A stretch of 64,000 nt of DNA, from the NCBI RefSeq assembly GCF_014384965.1, contig NZ_JACRSW010000031.1, forward strand, positions 62,001 through 126,000. The letters run 5' to 3'. Position numbers and translations under genes: made by a program. This stretch comes from Jutongia hominis (lineage in GTDB: Bacteria; Bacillota; Clostridia; Lachnospirales; Lachnospiraceae). The notes below the pieces were generated by a model. That model ran no database searches. It saw only the letters and a program-made list of their open reading frames with translations, and was not told the DNA's origin. This document shows, piece after piece, positions 1 through 8,894 of this stretch; position 1 is the first letter of the stretch; each line of letters begins with the position of its first letter.

Positions 1-483
1 TTTATTTCCAAATCGAAAACCGATGCCGACTCCGGCAAAAGAAATCATAAATGTAGTACACCCGATCAATGCGATTGATGTCCAGATATTTACACCCGGC
101 AGTAATGCAAAAGTAACACCGATCGCTAATGCATCAATGCTGGTTGCAATCGCCATCAAAAAAAGCTGTCCGATATCCAGCTGGTCTCCTTCTGTCTCAA
201 CTTCGTCTTTCTCCTTCAGACTTTCATAGATCATCTGTCCTCCAATAAAAACAAGAAGTCCGAATGCGATCCAATGGTCAAACTGCTCAATATACTTTTG
301 AAAACGCGATCCGATAAACCAGCCAAGCCATGGCATCAATGCCTGAAAACCGCCAAAGAAAAGCGCGATCAGAAAAGCATTTTTCTTATTCAGCTTCGTC
401 ATTCCCAGTCCTTTACAGACTGATACGGCGAAAGCATCCATCGATAAACCGATTCCGATCAATAATAATTCGATAATACTCAT
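1..483 (-). CDS. mntP: MntP-family manganese efflux pump (3' end cut by window)
   Basis: The reverse strand starts at an ATG preceded by a GGAGGAAG ribosome site and reads MSIIELLLIGIGLSMDAFAV, the hallmark N-terminus of MntP/YtaF proteins with the conserved membrane aspartate of the first helix. Hydrophobic segments continue to the window edge, so the C-terminus is missing. The family exports Mn2+ through the cytoplasmic membrane and protects against manganese excess. The call is strengthened by the leader, which carries a yybP-ykoY-type element, a manganese sensor that usually sits in front of mntP. It is transcribed alone from its own promoter, away from leuS. Identity is confident; substrate is inferred from family and riboswitch. 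Confidence 0.9.
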   Translation of the reverse strand, partial: MSIIELLLIGIGLSMDAFAVSVCKGLGMTKLNKKNAFLIALFFGGFQALMPWLGWFIGSRFQKYIEQFDHWIAFGLLVFIGGQMIYESLKEKDEVETEGDQLDIGQLFLMAIATSIDALAIGVTFALLPGVNIWTSIALIGCTTFMISFAGVGIGFRFGNK

Positions 484-560
484 AATCTTCCTCCGTTTTG
501 TATAAATGTCCCATATACATCTTATGTCAAAAATCCTTTGATTTCGCTCCATAAAGTAAG

Positions 561-590
561 AAAAACAGGTACAATTCCGTACCTGTTTTT
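561..590 (-). terminator. Riboswitch-linked intrinsic terminator hairpin
   Basis: A perfect 12-bp inverted repeat (561-572 and 579-590) with a 6-nt loop reads AAAAACAGGTAC...GTACCTGTTTTT on the minus strand and ends in a T-run. It lies between the aptamer and the mntP start codon, so it is the likely expression platform. A second hairpin at 601-619 (GCACAG...CTGTGC) adjoins it and may take part in the switch. Confidence 0.75.
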
Positions 591-597
591 CAAAAAC

Positions 598-712
598 CCA
601 GCACAGAAAAATACTGTGCATGAGTCTTGTTATTTAAGATTAAGCCAGACCTTTCGGACGAGTTTGTTGACTTAGTCACGCTTCTTTCGTATTACGCTAA
701 CTACTCCCTCAA
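598..712 (-). promoter_or_regulatory. yybP-ykoY-type (Mn2+) riboswitch aptamer
   Basis: Read on the minus strand, this leader contains in order GGGAGTAG, GTCAACAAACTCG, GAAAGGTCTGGCTTAA and ACAAGACTCATGC. These resemble the conserved islands of the yybP-ykoY motif as remembered, including the paired internal loops that bind Mn2+. The element lies between a sigma-A promoter and an mntP gene, the classic placement. An intrinsic terminator hairpin follows it, so it probably acts by transcription antitermination. No covariance-model search could be run. Confidence 0.85.
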
Positions 713-722
713 TGCTTTTGTC

Positions 723-752
723 AGTATAGCAATAATGAGAAATTTTGTCAAC
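723..752 (-). promoter_or_regulatory. Sigma-A promoter of the mntP leader
   Basis: The minus strand has TTGACA, a 17-nt spacer and TATACT, close to the sigma-A consensus. The start site would fall just before the riboswitch. The remaining 753-893 stretch down to the leuS stop codon shows no ORF and no clear terminator. Confidence 0.8.
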
Positions 753-893
753 CAGCCACCCCTAAATTCCTCTTCCCCCTTGGCATCCTATCGTTTATAA
801 CTAATATCATGCGTCATATTTGTAAATATTGTATTCGCATTTTTGATTTGGTTTCCTTTTGGGGCACTGTTTCGATTGCTAGGTATTTCTTTC

Positions 894-3308
894 TTATTTT
901 GCTACGATATTCACAATTCTTCCCGGAACATAAATCTCTTTGATAATATTGCCCGAAAGCTTATCACCTAATGCTTCTTTTGCTTTTGCAAGCACATCAT
1001 CTTTTGGATCATCTTTACCGATTGAAATCGTTGCTTTTGTCTTACCATTGATCTGAACAGCAATCTCAACAGTAGATTCTACGGTCTTTGCTTCTTCATA
1101 CTCCGGCCATGCTGTCTGATACAATCTGCCCTCTCCACCAAGAATAGACCAAAGTTCTTCTGTCATATGCGGAGCAACCGGATTTAATAATGTGATCAAC
1201 GTCTTGTATTCACCCTTTGTTACGGAATTCTTTTTATAGAATTCATTGATCAGAGACATCATTGCTGCGATTGCTGTATTAAACTTCAGGTTTTCAAAGT
1301 CATTGCTTACTTTTTTGATCGTCTGGTGCATCTTTGTCTCTAAATCTTTGGAATATCCTTCGTCCTCTGTCATCATAGACTGTAATTTCCATACACGTTC
1401 TAAGAAACGACGGCATCCTTTTACACCATCTTCTGACCATGATGCACTCAGATCAAATGCTCCGATAAACATTTCATATGTTCTAAGCGTATCTGCACCA
1501 TAATCATTGACAATATCATCCGGATTGACAACGTTACCACGGGATTTACTCATCTTCTCACCGTTTTCGCCAAGGATCATACCATGAGAAGTACGTTTCT
1601 GATAAGGTTCCGGTGTTGGAACGATCTTCTGGTCATAAAGGAATTTATGCCAGAAACGTGAATATAACAGATGAAGAGTTGTATGCTCCATACCACCGTT
1701 ATACCAGTCTACCGGAAGCCAGTATTCCAATGCTTCTTTGCTTGCAAGTGCTTCTGTATTCTTGGGATCGGTATAGCGCAGGAAATACCATGAAGATCCT
1801 GCCCACTGAGGCATGGTATCTGTCTCTCTCTTAGCAGGACCGCCACAGCATGGACAAGTTGTGTTTACCCAGTCTGTCATCGCTGCGAGTGGAGATTCTC
1901 CATTGTCTGTCGGCATATAGCTCTCTACTTCCGGAAGAAGAAGCGGAAGTTCACTTTCATCTAACGGTACATAACCACATTTATCACAATGAACGATTGG
2001 AATCGGTTCACCCCAGTATCTCTGTCTTGAGAATACCCAGTCACGAAGCTTGTAATTGACTTTACGATTACCGATCTTGTTTTCTGTCAGGAAATCTTTT
2101 ACTTTTTCTTTTGCTTCTTCTACACTAAGACCTGTCAGAAAACCGGAATTGATCATCTTACCGGTTGCAACATCGGTAAATGCTGCTTCATTGATATCGA
2201 CAGGACCGTCTTTTCCTTCTACTACCTGGATCATTGGAAGATTAAACTTCTTAGCGAATTCCCAATCACGGTCATCATGTGCCGGAACTGCCATGATCGC
2301 ACCTGTTCCGTATGTCATTAATACATAATCAGAGATCCAGATCGGAATTTCTGTATTGTTGATCGGATTGATCGCTGTCAGTCCGCCAAGGACAACACCG
2401 GTCTTGTCTTTTGCAAGCTCCGTACGTTCAAAGTCAGACTTCTTAGCAGCCATCTCACGATATGTCATGATTTCATCCCAATTAGTGATCTCATCTTTAT
2501 ATTTGTCGATCAGAGGATGCTCCGGAGAGACTACCATGTAAGTAGCACCAAATAATGTATCCGGTCTTGTTGTATAAACTCTTAACTTATCTTCTTTTCC
2601 GGCAATTGCAAAGTCAACTTCCGCACCTTCAGAGCGTCCGATCCAGTTGATCTGTGATGTCTTAACACGCTCGATATAATCTACATCTTTTAACCCTTCA
2701 ATCAGTTTATCTGCATAATTTGTAATCTTTAACATCCACTCGCTCTTTACTTTACGAACGACAGGAGAACCGCAACGTTCACAGACACCATTGACTACTT
2801 CTTCGTTGGCCAGACCAACTTTACAAGATGTACACCAGTTGATCGGCATTTCCTTTTTATAAGCAAGTCCTGCTTTAAAAAGTTTCAAAAAGATCCACTG
2901 TGTCCATTTATAATATCCCGGATCTGTTGTATTGATCTCACGATCCCAGTCAAATGAATATCCTAAAGAATGAAGCTGCTCTTTAAAATGTGCTACATTG
3001 TTCTTTGTAATGATCTTTGGATGGATCTTATTCTTGATCGCATAATTCTCTGTTGGCAGACCAAAAGCATCCCATCCCATTGGATATAATACATTATATC
3101 CCTGCATGCGACGTTTTCTTGCTACGATATCCAAAGCAGTGTATGGTCTTGGATGACCTACATGAAGTCCCTGTCCTGATGGATATGGAAATTCTACCAA
3201 AGCATAAAACTTAGGCTTTGTATAATCGTTTTCTGTCTTGAATGCTTTTTCATCATCCCAGATCTTTTGCCACTTTTTTTCCACTGTATGGTGGTTGTAC
3301 ATTTCCAT
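894..3308 (-). CDS. leuS: Leucyl-tRNA synthetase
   Basis: This is a full-length 804-residue class Ia synthetase that charges tRNA-Leu with leucine in the cytoplasm. The HIGH-type signature reads HVGH at residues 49-52 and the KMSKS loop is present as [10 protein letters not shown] in the last third. A zinc-ribbon-like cysteine set (CTSCK ... CERCG) lies near residue 165, and the editing-domain region follows it. The start is set by GGAGG 8 bases upstream of ATG (M1). It ends a co-directional run behind aspS and a PAP2 phosphatase, 62 bases after the latter. No T-box leader is visible in that short gap, so it is probably expressed with the upstream genes or from a weak internal promoter. Confidence 0.97.
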   Translation of the reverse strand: MEMYNHHTVEKKWQKIWDDEKAFKTENDYTKPKFYALVEFPYPSGQGLHVGHPRPYTALDIVARKRRMQGYNVLYPMGWDAFGLPTENYAIKNKIHPKIITKNNVAHFKEQLHSLGYSFDWDREINTTDPGYYKWTQWIFLKLFKAGLAYKKEMPINWCTSCKVGLANEEVVNGVCERCGSPVVRKVKSEWMLKITNYADKLIEGLKDVDYIERVKTSQINWIGRSEGAEVDFAIAGKEDKLRVYTTRPDTLFGATYMVVSPEHPLIDKYKDEITNWDEIMTYREMAAKKSDFERTELAKDKTGVVLGGLTAINPINNTEIPIWISDYVLMTYGTGAIMAVPAHDDRDWEFAKKFNLPMIQVVEGKDGPVDINEAAFTDVATGKMINSGFLTGLSVEEAKEKVKDFLTENKIGNRKVNYKLRDWVFSRQRYWGEPIPIVHCDKCGYVPLDESELPLLLPEVESYMPTDNGESPLAAMTDWVNTTCPCCGGPAKRETDTMPQWAGSSWYFLRYTDPKNTEALASKEALEYWLPVDWYNGGMEHTTLHLLYSRFWHKFLYDQKIVPTPEPYQKRTSHGMILGENGEKMSKSRGNVVNPDDIVNDYGADTLRTYEMFIGAFDLSASWSEDGVKGCRRFLERVWKLQSMMTEDEGYSKDLETKMHQTIKKVSNDFENLKFNTAIAAMMSLINEFYKKNSVTKGEYKTLITLLNPVAPHMTEELWSILGGEGRLYQTAWPEYEEAKTVESTVEIAVQINGKTKATISIGKDDPKDDVLAKAKEALGDKLSGNIIKEIYVPGRIVNIVAK

Positions 3309-3370
3309 GATTCTTTCCTCCTGAATATATTCTATACTGCCTAAAAAGGTATTCTGTTTATAATGTCAGA

Positions 3371-3877
3371 TCATAAGAGCCAAAATAATATATTTGCAAC
3401 CGCACCGCAAAGTATACCGATCAGTCCACCTACAATCACGTCTTTCGGAAAATGAACTCCCGTGATCACGCGGATCGCCGCTAACAGACAGCCCATATAT
3501 AAGATCAAAACACCGGTAAACGTATAATGATATAAAAGCGTTGTTCCGATCACAAAGATTGAAAACACATGACGGCTCGGAAATGACTTTCCAATCGTGT
3601 CTTTTGGTATCAACGGTTTGAAATCATATATTTCATATGGTCTTTTGGCATTGTAGCATTTTCGAAAAATGCTGACTGCAACAAAAGAGATTCCCGGTAT
3701 AGCAAGATAAATGATAAGCTCCTGCCATAACCGTCCCCATATACAGCCTGCCGTGATAAACAGATAGCACGCTGCCGTAATGAAAGTAAACAGTTTTCCT
3801 AAATTGTTGACGATCACTACACCACTGGGCGTTGATCGAATAAAATCCATGCATTTTACATATGTTTCTTTCTTCAT
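3371..3877 (-). CDS. PAP2-family membrane phosphatase
   Basis: This 168-residue membrane protein carries the three-part phosphatidic-acid-phosphatase signature: K-x6-RP as KCYNAKRPYE, PSRH in SFPSRHVFS, and SR-x5-H-x3-D as RVITGVHFPKD. The conserved arginine and histidines form the phosphatase site facing outward in this family. Four to five hydrophobic segments are evident. Typical substrates are undecaprenyl pyrophosphate or phosphatidic/phosphatidylglycerol phosphates; which one applies here cannot be told. The ATG overlaps the aspS stop (ATGA, 4 bases) and has a GAGGAG site, so it is translationally coupled to aspS. Confidence 0.9.
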   Translation of the reverse strand: MKKETYVKCMDFIRSTPSGVVIVNNLGKLFTFITAACYLFITAGCIWGRLWQELIIYLAIPGISFVAVSIFRKCYNAKRPYEIYDFKPLIPKDTIGKSFPSRHVFSIFVIGTTLLYHYTFTGVLILYMGCLLAAIRVITGVHFPKDVIVGGLIGILCGAVANILFWLL

Positions 3878-5673
3878 TCCTGCTCCTCTTTCGGAAGTAC
3901 AACGTCAAGACTAAGCTCTTCTAATTGCTTATCATCTACAACATCCGGTGCATTCGTCATAAGACATGATGCATCTTTTACTTTTGGGAATGCAATGACA
4001 TCACGGATACTGTCTTCTTTTGCCATTAACATCACAAGACGGTCCAGACCATATGCAAGTCCTGCATGTGGTGGTACTCCATACTTAAATGCATCTAAAA
4101 GGAAACCAAACTGTTCATGTGCTTTTTCATTTGTAAAGCCAAGTGCACGAAGCATTGTTTCCTGTACATCATCCTGATGGATTCGGATTGATCCACCACC
4201 GATCTCTGTACCATTTAAGATAATATCATATGCTCTTGCACGTACTTTTTCCGGATTCGATTCCAGATAAGGAATGTCTTCTTCAAAAGGCATGGTAAAC
4301 GGATGATGCATTGCTAAATATCTGCCTTGTTCTTCCGAATATTCAAACTCAGGGAATTCCGTTACCCATAAGAATTTGTATTCGTCTTTCTTTAAGAGAT
4401 CTAAGTTCTTAGCAATCTCTAAACGGAGATTTCCAAGCACATCCCAGACGATCTTATTCTTATCGGCTGCAAAGAGAAGCAGATCGCCGGCTTCTCCGTC
4501 CATCGCTTCTACCAAATGCTTTAACTCTTCTTCTGTCATGAATTTTGCAAAAGAAGATTTGTAGCTTCCATCTTCATTGATGCAAAGATAAGCAAGTCCT
4601 TTTGCACCAAAATCTTTTGCTGTCTTAACAAGAGCATCAATTTTCTTACGCGGCATTGCTCCCTGTCCTTTGGCATTGATACCACGAACAGATCCGCCAT
4701 TTTCAAGTGCTCCGGTAAATACGCCAAAGCCACAGCCTTTAACAACATCTGACACATCTTTTAATTCCATGCCAAAACGCAGATCCGGCTTATCTGATCC
4801 GAAACGGTCCATTGCTTCCTGCCATGTCATACGCTGGATCGGAAGCTCGATATCTACATCTAATACTTCTTTGAAAAGCTTCTGTAACAGACGTTCGTTG
4901 ACATCCATAACATCATCTTCATCTACAAAAGAAAGCTCCATATCGATCTGTGTAAATTCCGGCTGTCTGTCCGCACGAAGATCTTCGTCACGGAAACATC
5001 TTGCAATCTGGAAATAACGATCGTATCCTGAACACATCAACAACTGCTTAAAAAGCTGTGGTGACTGTGGAAGTGCATAGAAATGTCCCGGATGGATACG
5101 ACTTGGTACAAGATAATCTCTTGCACCTTCCGGTGTACTCTTCTGTAAAATAGGAGTTTCTATCTCTAAAAAGCCCTCATCGGCAAGGAACTGTCTTACC
5201 AATGTCATGACTTTACTTTTCATCATAAGATTTCTTTGCAAATCAGGACGGCGAAGATCCAAATAACGATATTTCAAACGCAATTCTTCTTTTGTCTTAC
5301 TGTCTGCTTCGATAGGAAATGGAGGAGTCTCTGATTCCGACAAGATACGGATGCTTTTTGCACGCACCTCGATCGCTCCTGTTTTTAATTTATCATTGAC
5401 AGCTCCGGAACGTTTTGTAACTTCACCGGTTACTGCAATTACAAACTCACTTCTAAGCTTTTCTGCCTTTGCAAAACCTTCTTTATCAATCTCACCATCT
5501 TCAAAGATTACCTGCAAGATTCCCGAACGGTCACGCATATCGACAAAAATAATACCGCCCTTATTACGCTGTTTTTGTACCCAGCCCATTACAGTAACTT
5601 CACTGCCTACATTTGCCTCACTTAACTCCGCACAACGACATGTACGTTTCAGGCCCTTCATTGACTCAGCCAT
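3874..5673 (-). CDS. aspS: Aspartyl-tRNA synthetase, bacterial type
   Basis: This 599-residue class II synthetase has an N-terminal OB-fold anticodon-binding domain (about 20-110), motif 2 (FRDEDLRADRQPEFTQ), a GAD insertion of the bacterial type (about 290-415) and motif 3 (GLAYGLDRLVML) near the C-terminus. It activates aspartate and charges tRNA-Asp; whether it also charges tRNA-Asn depends on the presence of GatCAB elsewhere. The start follows GGAGG and a 6-nt spacer. The clostridial neighbour hisS, often found between hemZ and aspS, is absent; an HD-GYP gene occupies that place. A promoter and two small hairpins lie in the leader. Confidence 0.97.
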   Translation of the reverse strand: MAESMKGLKRTCRCAELSEANVGSEVTVMGWVQKQRNKGGIIFVDMRDRSGILQVIFEDGEIDKEGFAKAEKLRSEFVIAVTGEVTKRSGAVNDKLKTGAIEVRAKSIRILSESETPPFPIEADSKTKEELRLKYRYLDLRRPDLQRNLMMKSKVMTLVRQFLADEGFLEIETPILQKSTPEGARDYLVPSRIHPGHFYALPQSPQLFKQLLMCSGYDRYFQIARCFRDEDLRADRQPEFTQIDMELSFVDEDDVMDVNERLLQKLFKEVLDVDIELPIQRMTWQEAMDRFGSDKPDLRFGMELKDVSDVVKGCGFGVFTGALENGGSVRGINAKGQGAMPRKKIDALVKTAKDFGAKGLAYLCINEDGSYKSSFAKFMTEEELKHLVEAMDGEAGDLLLFAADKNKIVWDVLGNLRLEIAKNLDLLKKDEYKFLWVTEFPEFEYSEEQGRYLAMHHPFTMPFEEDIPYLESNPEKVRARAYDIILNGTEIGGGSIRIHQDDVQETMLRALGFTNEKAHEQFGFLLDAFKYGVPPHAGLAYGLDRLVMLMAKEDSIRDVIAFPKVKDASCLMTNAPDVVDDKQLEELSLDVVLPKEEQE

Positions 5674-5689
5674 CTTATTCCTCCATTCT

Positions 5690-5787
5690 GCCGTTTCATA
5701 TCTTTACGGCATGTTTGCTCTCTGTCACCCGATTTGACCTCAGGCGACACCAATCTATATTTTACAACGAAATACGAAATATAGCAA
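5690..5787 (-). promoter_or_regulatory. aspS promoter and structured leader
   Basis: On the minus strand TTGCTA, 17 nt and TAAAAT (5759-5787) form a plausible sigma-A promoter. Between it and the aspS ribosome site are two stem-loops: TGTCGCC/GGGTGACA (5723-5749) and GCCGT/ACGGC (5690-5710), the second directly before the GGAGG. No T-box motif was recognised. A regulatory role is inference. Confidence 0.5.
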
Positions 5788-5855
5788 GATTGAGTTCTCT
5801 TCTGCACAAGTCCTGCTTTTACAAACCTTTGTCTTTTCCGACAAAAAACAATCTG

Positions 5856-6518
5856 TCAGTTCCCCGTATGCTGCATTTCTTTCACAAAAAGCTTTAGCGG
5901 TTCTAACTGTCTTTCATCTCTAATCTCCTTCAAGCTTGCAATCCCCTCCTGAAAGACATCTCTATGAACAACTCTTTGAAACGCTAAAAAAACATGCATA
6001 TCATAATCTCCCACTTCATCGATCATAATCTCTAAAGCAGACTTCGGATCAAACGCATTGCGGTAAACCCTTTTGGAAGTCAATGCGATAAAGACATCAC
6101 ATACCCGTAAGATCCTTGCCATATACGGAATATCTTCTCCACGCAGATTATCGGGATATCCCGAACCGTCAAAATTTTCATGATGATGAAAAACAGCGTT
6201 TGCAAGTATTTCATCGTAACCGGCATCCCGCATCATCTCATAACTTTGTGCTGTATGCTGTCTGACATATTTCATCTGTTCTACGATCAGCCCATCCTGT
6301 GAATATAGATATTTCATTAATTTCAACTTACCGATATCATGTAATATTCCCGCAATTTCAATATTCCGGCAAAATTCTTCTTTTTCATTTAACTCTTTTG
6401 CAATCAATACAGCCAGATTGCTGACTTCTACTCCATGCTGCATTTCTTCACAGACCGTATCCCGCATCGCTTTTGGTATCTTTTCTATTTCCATTACATC
6501 ACTTACATATCTTTCCAT
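5856..6518 (-). CDS. HD-GYP-type metal-dependent phosphohydrolase
   Basis: The 220-residue protein is nearly a bare HD domain. It shows HGVEVSNLA, the HD pair in GILHDIGKLKL, HHHENFDGSGYP (which includes the GYP signature), and RVCDVFIALTSKR. Proteins with this set are commonly cyclic-di-GMP phosphodiesterases, acting in the cytoplasm when no sensor domain is present. No N-terminal receiver or sensor domain is visible, so the signal input is unknown. A GTG start 12 bases upstream is possible, but GAGGGTGTTC in front of the internal ATG (MERYVSDV) favours the start given here. It sits 42 bases after hemZ in the same transcription run. Confidence 0.8.
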   Translation of the reverse strand: MERYVSDVMEIEKIPKAMRDTVCEEMQHGVEVSNLAVLIAKELNEKEEFCRNIEIAGILHDIGKLKLMKYLYSQDGLIVEQMKYVRQHTAQSYEMMRDAGYDEILANAVFHHHENFDGSGYPDNLRGEDIPYMARILRVCDVFIALTSKRVYRNAFDPKSALEIMIDEVGDYDMHVFLAFQRVVHRDVFQEGIASLKEIRDERQLEPLKLFVKEMQHTGN

Positions 6519-6560
6519 GAACACCCTCACAATCTAAGCATTCCTGACAGGTTTTGACTG

Positions 6561-8135
6561 TCACAAAAATACCCCTTTTTTTCTATCGATCATTTCTTCG
6601 ATCCGATCAATATAATCCGTAATACTCTTCACATTTTCCACACGGCTTACGATCTTTTTATCAGGATGATAGATTTTAGTGGAAGCACCGGCCCCAACTG
6701 CTGCGATCGTTTGCATTTCCTCCATGATCAAAATGTTATATAAGCATTCTTTTCCTTCTCTTGCATAACCGATATTTTCCTGTCCCGTACTGCCATAATG
6801 ACCTGCTGAATTCTTCTGGCGATACATATAATACGGTGCGTATCCTTCTTTTTGGGCAAAGCTTTGAGCCATCTCCAGCATTTTTTCCATTTGAAGGAAA
6901 CGTTTTTTCTCTTCTTCATAAAGATCACCTGACTCTTCTAATACCGTTCTAAGCCTTGATGCTCTCTTGATCACCAGTGAATGTACCGTAACACTGTCAG
7001 GATCAAGCTTTTTGATCTGCTCTAAAGTATCCGCGAAATCCTTTGTCGTTTCTTTTGGAAGACCGATGATCAGATCCATATTGATATTGGAAAATCCCAA
7101 TTCTCTTGCCAGATAGAATGCTTCCTTTGTCTGTTCCACCGTATGTCTTCTTCCGATCAGATCTAATGTCTTTTGCTGCATGGTCTGCGGATTGACTGAA
7201 ATTCTTTCGACATGATACTTGCGTAATACGGCAAGCTTTTCTCTTGTAATGCTATCCGGCCGTCCGGCTTCTACCGTAAACTCATATTGATCGTCTGTCG
7301 GAAAACACTGCCTGATATGTGTAAGCACTTCTTCAAGCTGTTTTGCTGTCAATGTCGTAGGTGTCCCCCCACCCATATAGATGCTGGTCAGCTTACGGTT
7401 CTTACACTCTTTTGAAACTGCTGTAATCTCTTTTTTCAGTGCTTTCACATACGCATCCGCCAAATAACCGAATCTTTCGTATGGATAAGACGGAAATGAG
7501 CAATACAGACAAGTTGTCGGACAGAATGGTATCCCAATATATAAACTATATCCACCTTCAAAGGAAATGTCTTTTAATAATGCCGCTTCTTTGATTGCAA
7601 TCTGAAGTCCGAGCTGAAGCTTTTCATTCGTACAGCAATACCATTTTCGCATCTGCTCTTCTACTTCCTGCTTCTCTTTGCCCTGTAGCAACTGATTCAT
7701 CGGTATCTTTGTCGGACGCACACCTGTCATCGTTCCCCATGCAGGAATCCTTCTTTCTAATCCTGCGTCTGTCAAAATGTCTTCTGTCAGGTCACACAAC
7801 ATCAAAAAAAGAAGCCGTTTTAATTCGTTTTTATAATAAGTGCGGTATGGATGTGCCGACTTATCTTCATGCTTATGCCAGTCTTCATTACCGGATATTG
7901 CAACTTCTTTTTGTACAAAATACTCATTGCAATACAGACCAATCGTAATCTTTTCCATTCGAAAACATATACCGATCACAAGTTTCTCTTTTTTTTCAGA
8001 GAGGATTTCTTTCATCGAAGAAGCCGTAAGCTCCTGTCCTACTTCAACACTACTTCTCTGTCCTGAAAAAAAACTGTTGACCAATGCCTGTAGTTCATAA
8101 TCAAAATCCAGCTCTGATAAAATGATCTTAATCAT
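6561..8135 (-). CDS. hemZ: Oxygen-independent coproporphyrinogen dehydrogenase-like radical SAM protein HemZ
   Basis: This 524-residue radical SAM enzyme has an approximately 160-residue N-terminal extension followed by the 4Fe-4S binding motif CxxxCxxC in GIPFCPTTCLYCSFP. The motifs MGGGTPTTL and VEAGRPDSIT are typical of the HemN/HemW/HemZ group. HemZ is annotated as an oxygen-independent coproporphyrinogen III oxidase-like enzyme; its exact role in anaerobes lacking haem synthesis is uncertain. The start is moved 15 bases inside the longest ORF because AGGAGG lies 5-6 bases before ATGATTAAG. That ATG overlaps the upstream hydrolase stop by 8 bases, which implies coupling. Confidence 0.92.
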   Translation of the reverse strand: MIKIILSELDFDYELQALVNSFFSGQRSSVEVGQELTASSMKEILSEKKEKLVIGICFRMEKITIGLYCNEYFVQKEVAISGNEDWHKHEDKSAHPYRTYYKNELKRLLFLMLCDLTEDILTDAGLERRIPAWGTMTGVRPTKIPMNQLLQGKEKQEVEEQMRKWYCCTNEKLQLGLQIAIKEAALLKDISFEGGYSLYIGIPFCPTTCLYCSFPSYPYERFGYLADAYVKALKKEITAVSKECKNRKLTSIYMGGGTPTTLTAKQLEEVLTHIRQCFPTDDQYEFTVEAGRPDSITREKLAVLRKYHVERISVNPQTMQQKTLDLIGRRHTVEQTKEAFYLARELGFSNINMDLIIGLPKETTKDFADTLEQIKKLDPDSVTVHSLVIKRASRLRTVLEESGDLYEEEKKRFLQMEKMLEMAQSFAQKEGYAPYYMYRQKNSAGHYGSTGQENIGYAREGKECLYNILIMEEMQTIAAVGAGASTKIYHPDKKIVSRVENVKSITDYIDRIEEMIDRKKGVFL

Positions 8136-8769
8136 CGCTGCCTCCTGCATATGGATTATACATTTTCTCTTCTCCGATCGACGTTGTCATACCATGTCCC
8201 GGATATACTCTAACAGCCGGTGGCAGGATTAAAAGTTTTTCTCTGATCGAATGAATGATCTGACTCATGCTGCCGGTAGGAAAGTCCGTTCTTCCAACGG
8301 ATTCCTGAAAAAGCGTATCTCCCGAAAAAAGAATGCCGGCCTTTGGGAAATAAAAGCACATGCCACCGATCGTATGTCCCGGTGTCAAAATACAGCGGAC
8401 TGTCTGCCCCAGAAGCTCGATTTCCTGACCATCTTCTAAATATTCATCTACAGAAGTCGTACATGATGCACTCATTACAGAAGAAAGATTATTTGTTGTA
8501 CTTTCAATAATAATCTTTTCTGCACGCGATGCCATTACTTTTGCACCGGTTGCTTTTTGCACATCCGATACTGCCTGAATATGATCAAAATGTCCATGTG
8601 TCAACAAGATTGCTGTCACCTTTAATTGCTTGTTCCGAATATATCGTAATATTTTTTCTGCTTCATCTCCCGGATCAACGATCACACACTCTTTTGTTTC
8701 TTTATCAAATAAAAAATAACAATTTGTCTGAACCGGTCCTACTACTCTGAAATCACATACTAAACTCAT
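8128..8769 (-). CDS. Metallo-beta-lactamase-fold hydrolase (glyoxalase II-like)
   Basis: The 213-residue cytoplasmic protein carries the metal-binding HxHxDH motif in LTHGHFDHIQAV, a second histidine in TPGHTIGGMC and the aspartate in FSGDTLF, with the final histidine in VYPGHGMTT. It belongs to the YqgX/YcbL group of MBL-fold thioester hydrolases. Substrate is unknown; hydroxyacylglutathione-like thioesters are the family default. The start is taken at the inner ATG because GGAG stands 6 bases upstream, while the first ATG (8781) has only a weak site. The Rel / MBL / HemZ order is a familiar clostridial arrangement, here without dtd. Confidence 0.9.
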   Translation of the reverse strand: MSLVCDFRVVGPVQTNCYFLFDKETKECVIVDPGDEAEKILRYIRNKQLKVTAILLTHGHFDHIQAVSDVQKATGAKVMASRAEKIIIESTTNNLSSVMSASCTTSVDEYLEDGQEIELLGQTVRCILTPGHTIGGMCFYFPKAGILFSGDTLFQESVGRTDFPTGSMSQIIHSIREKLLILPPAVRVYPGHGMTTSIGEEKMYNPYAGGSDD

Positions 8770-8894
8770 GTCACTCTCCATTTCTTCTTTCTTTCACATC
8801 AAACATTCTAAAAAGAATATATTCCTGCCATCTTCTTTTATATCGTCGTCTCTTTCAACCATATCTTCTATTAACCCTTAATATCCTCTGAGTT

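Noticed and set aside
3633..3908. 91-codon minus-strand open frame across the aspS / PAP2 junction
   Set aside because: It lies in another frame within two confidently assigned genes and has no family features.
5674..5855. Possible T-box in front of aspS
   Set aside because: No conserved T-box antiterminator sequence (TGGNACCGCG-like) could be found; only two small hairpins are present.
5613..5897. 94-codon plus-strand open frame in the aspS leader
   Set aside because: It overlaps the aspS start and the HD-GYP gene end antisense, has no ribosome site and a composition like shadow frames.
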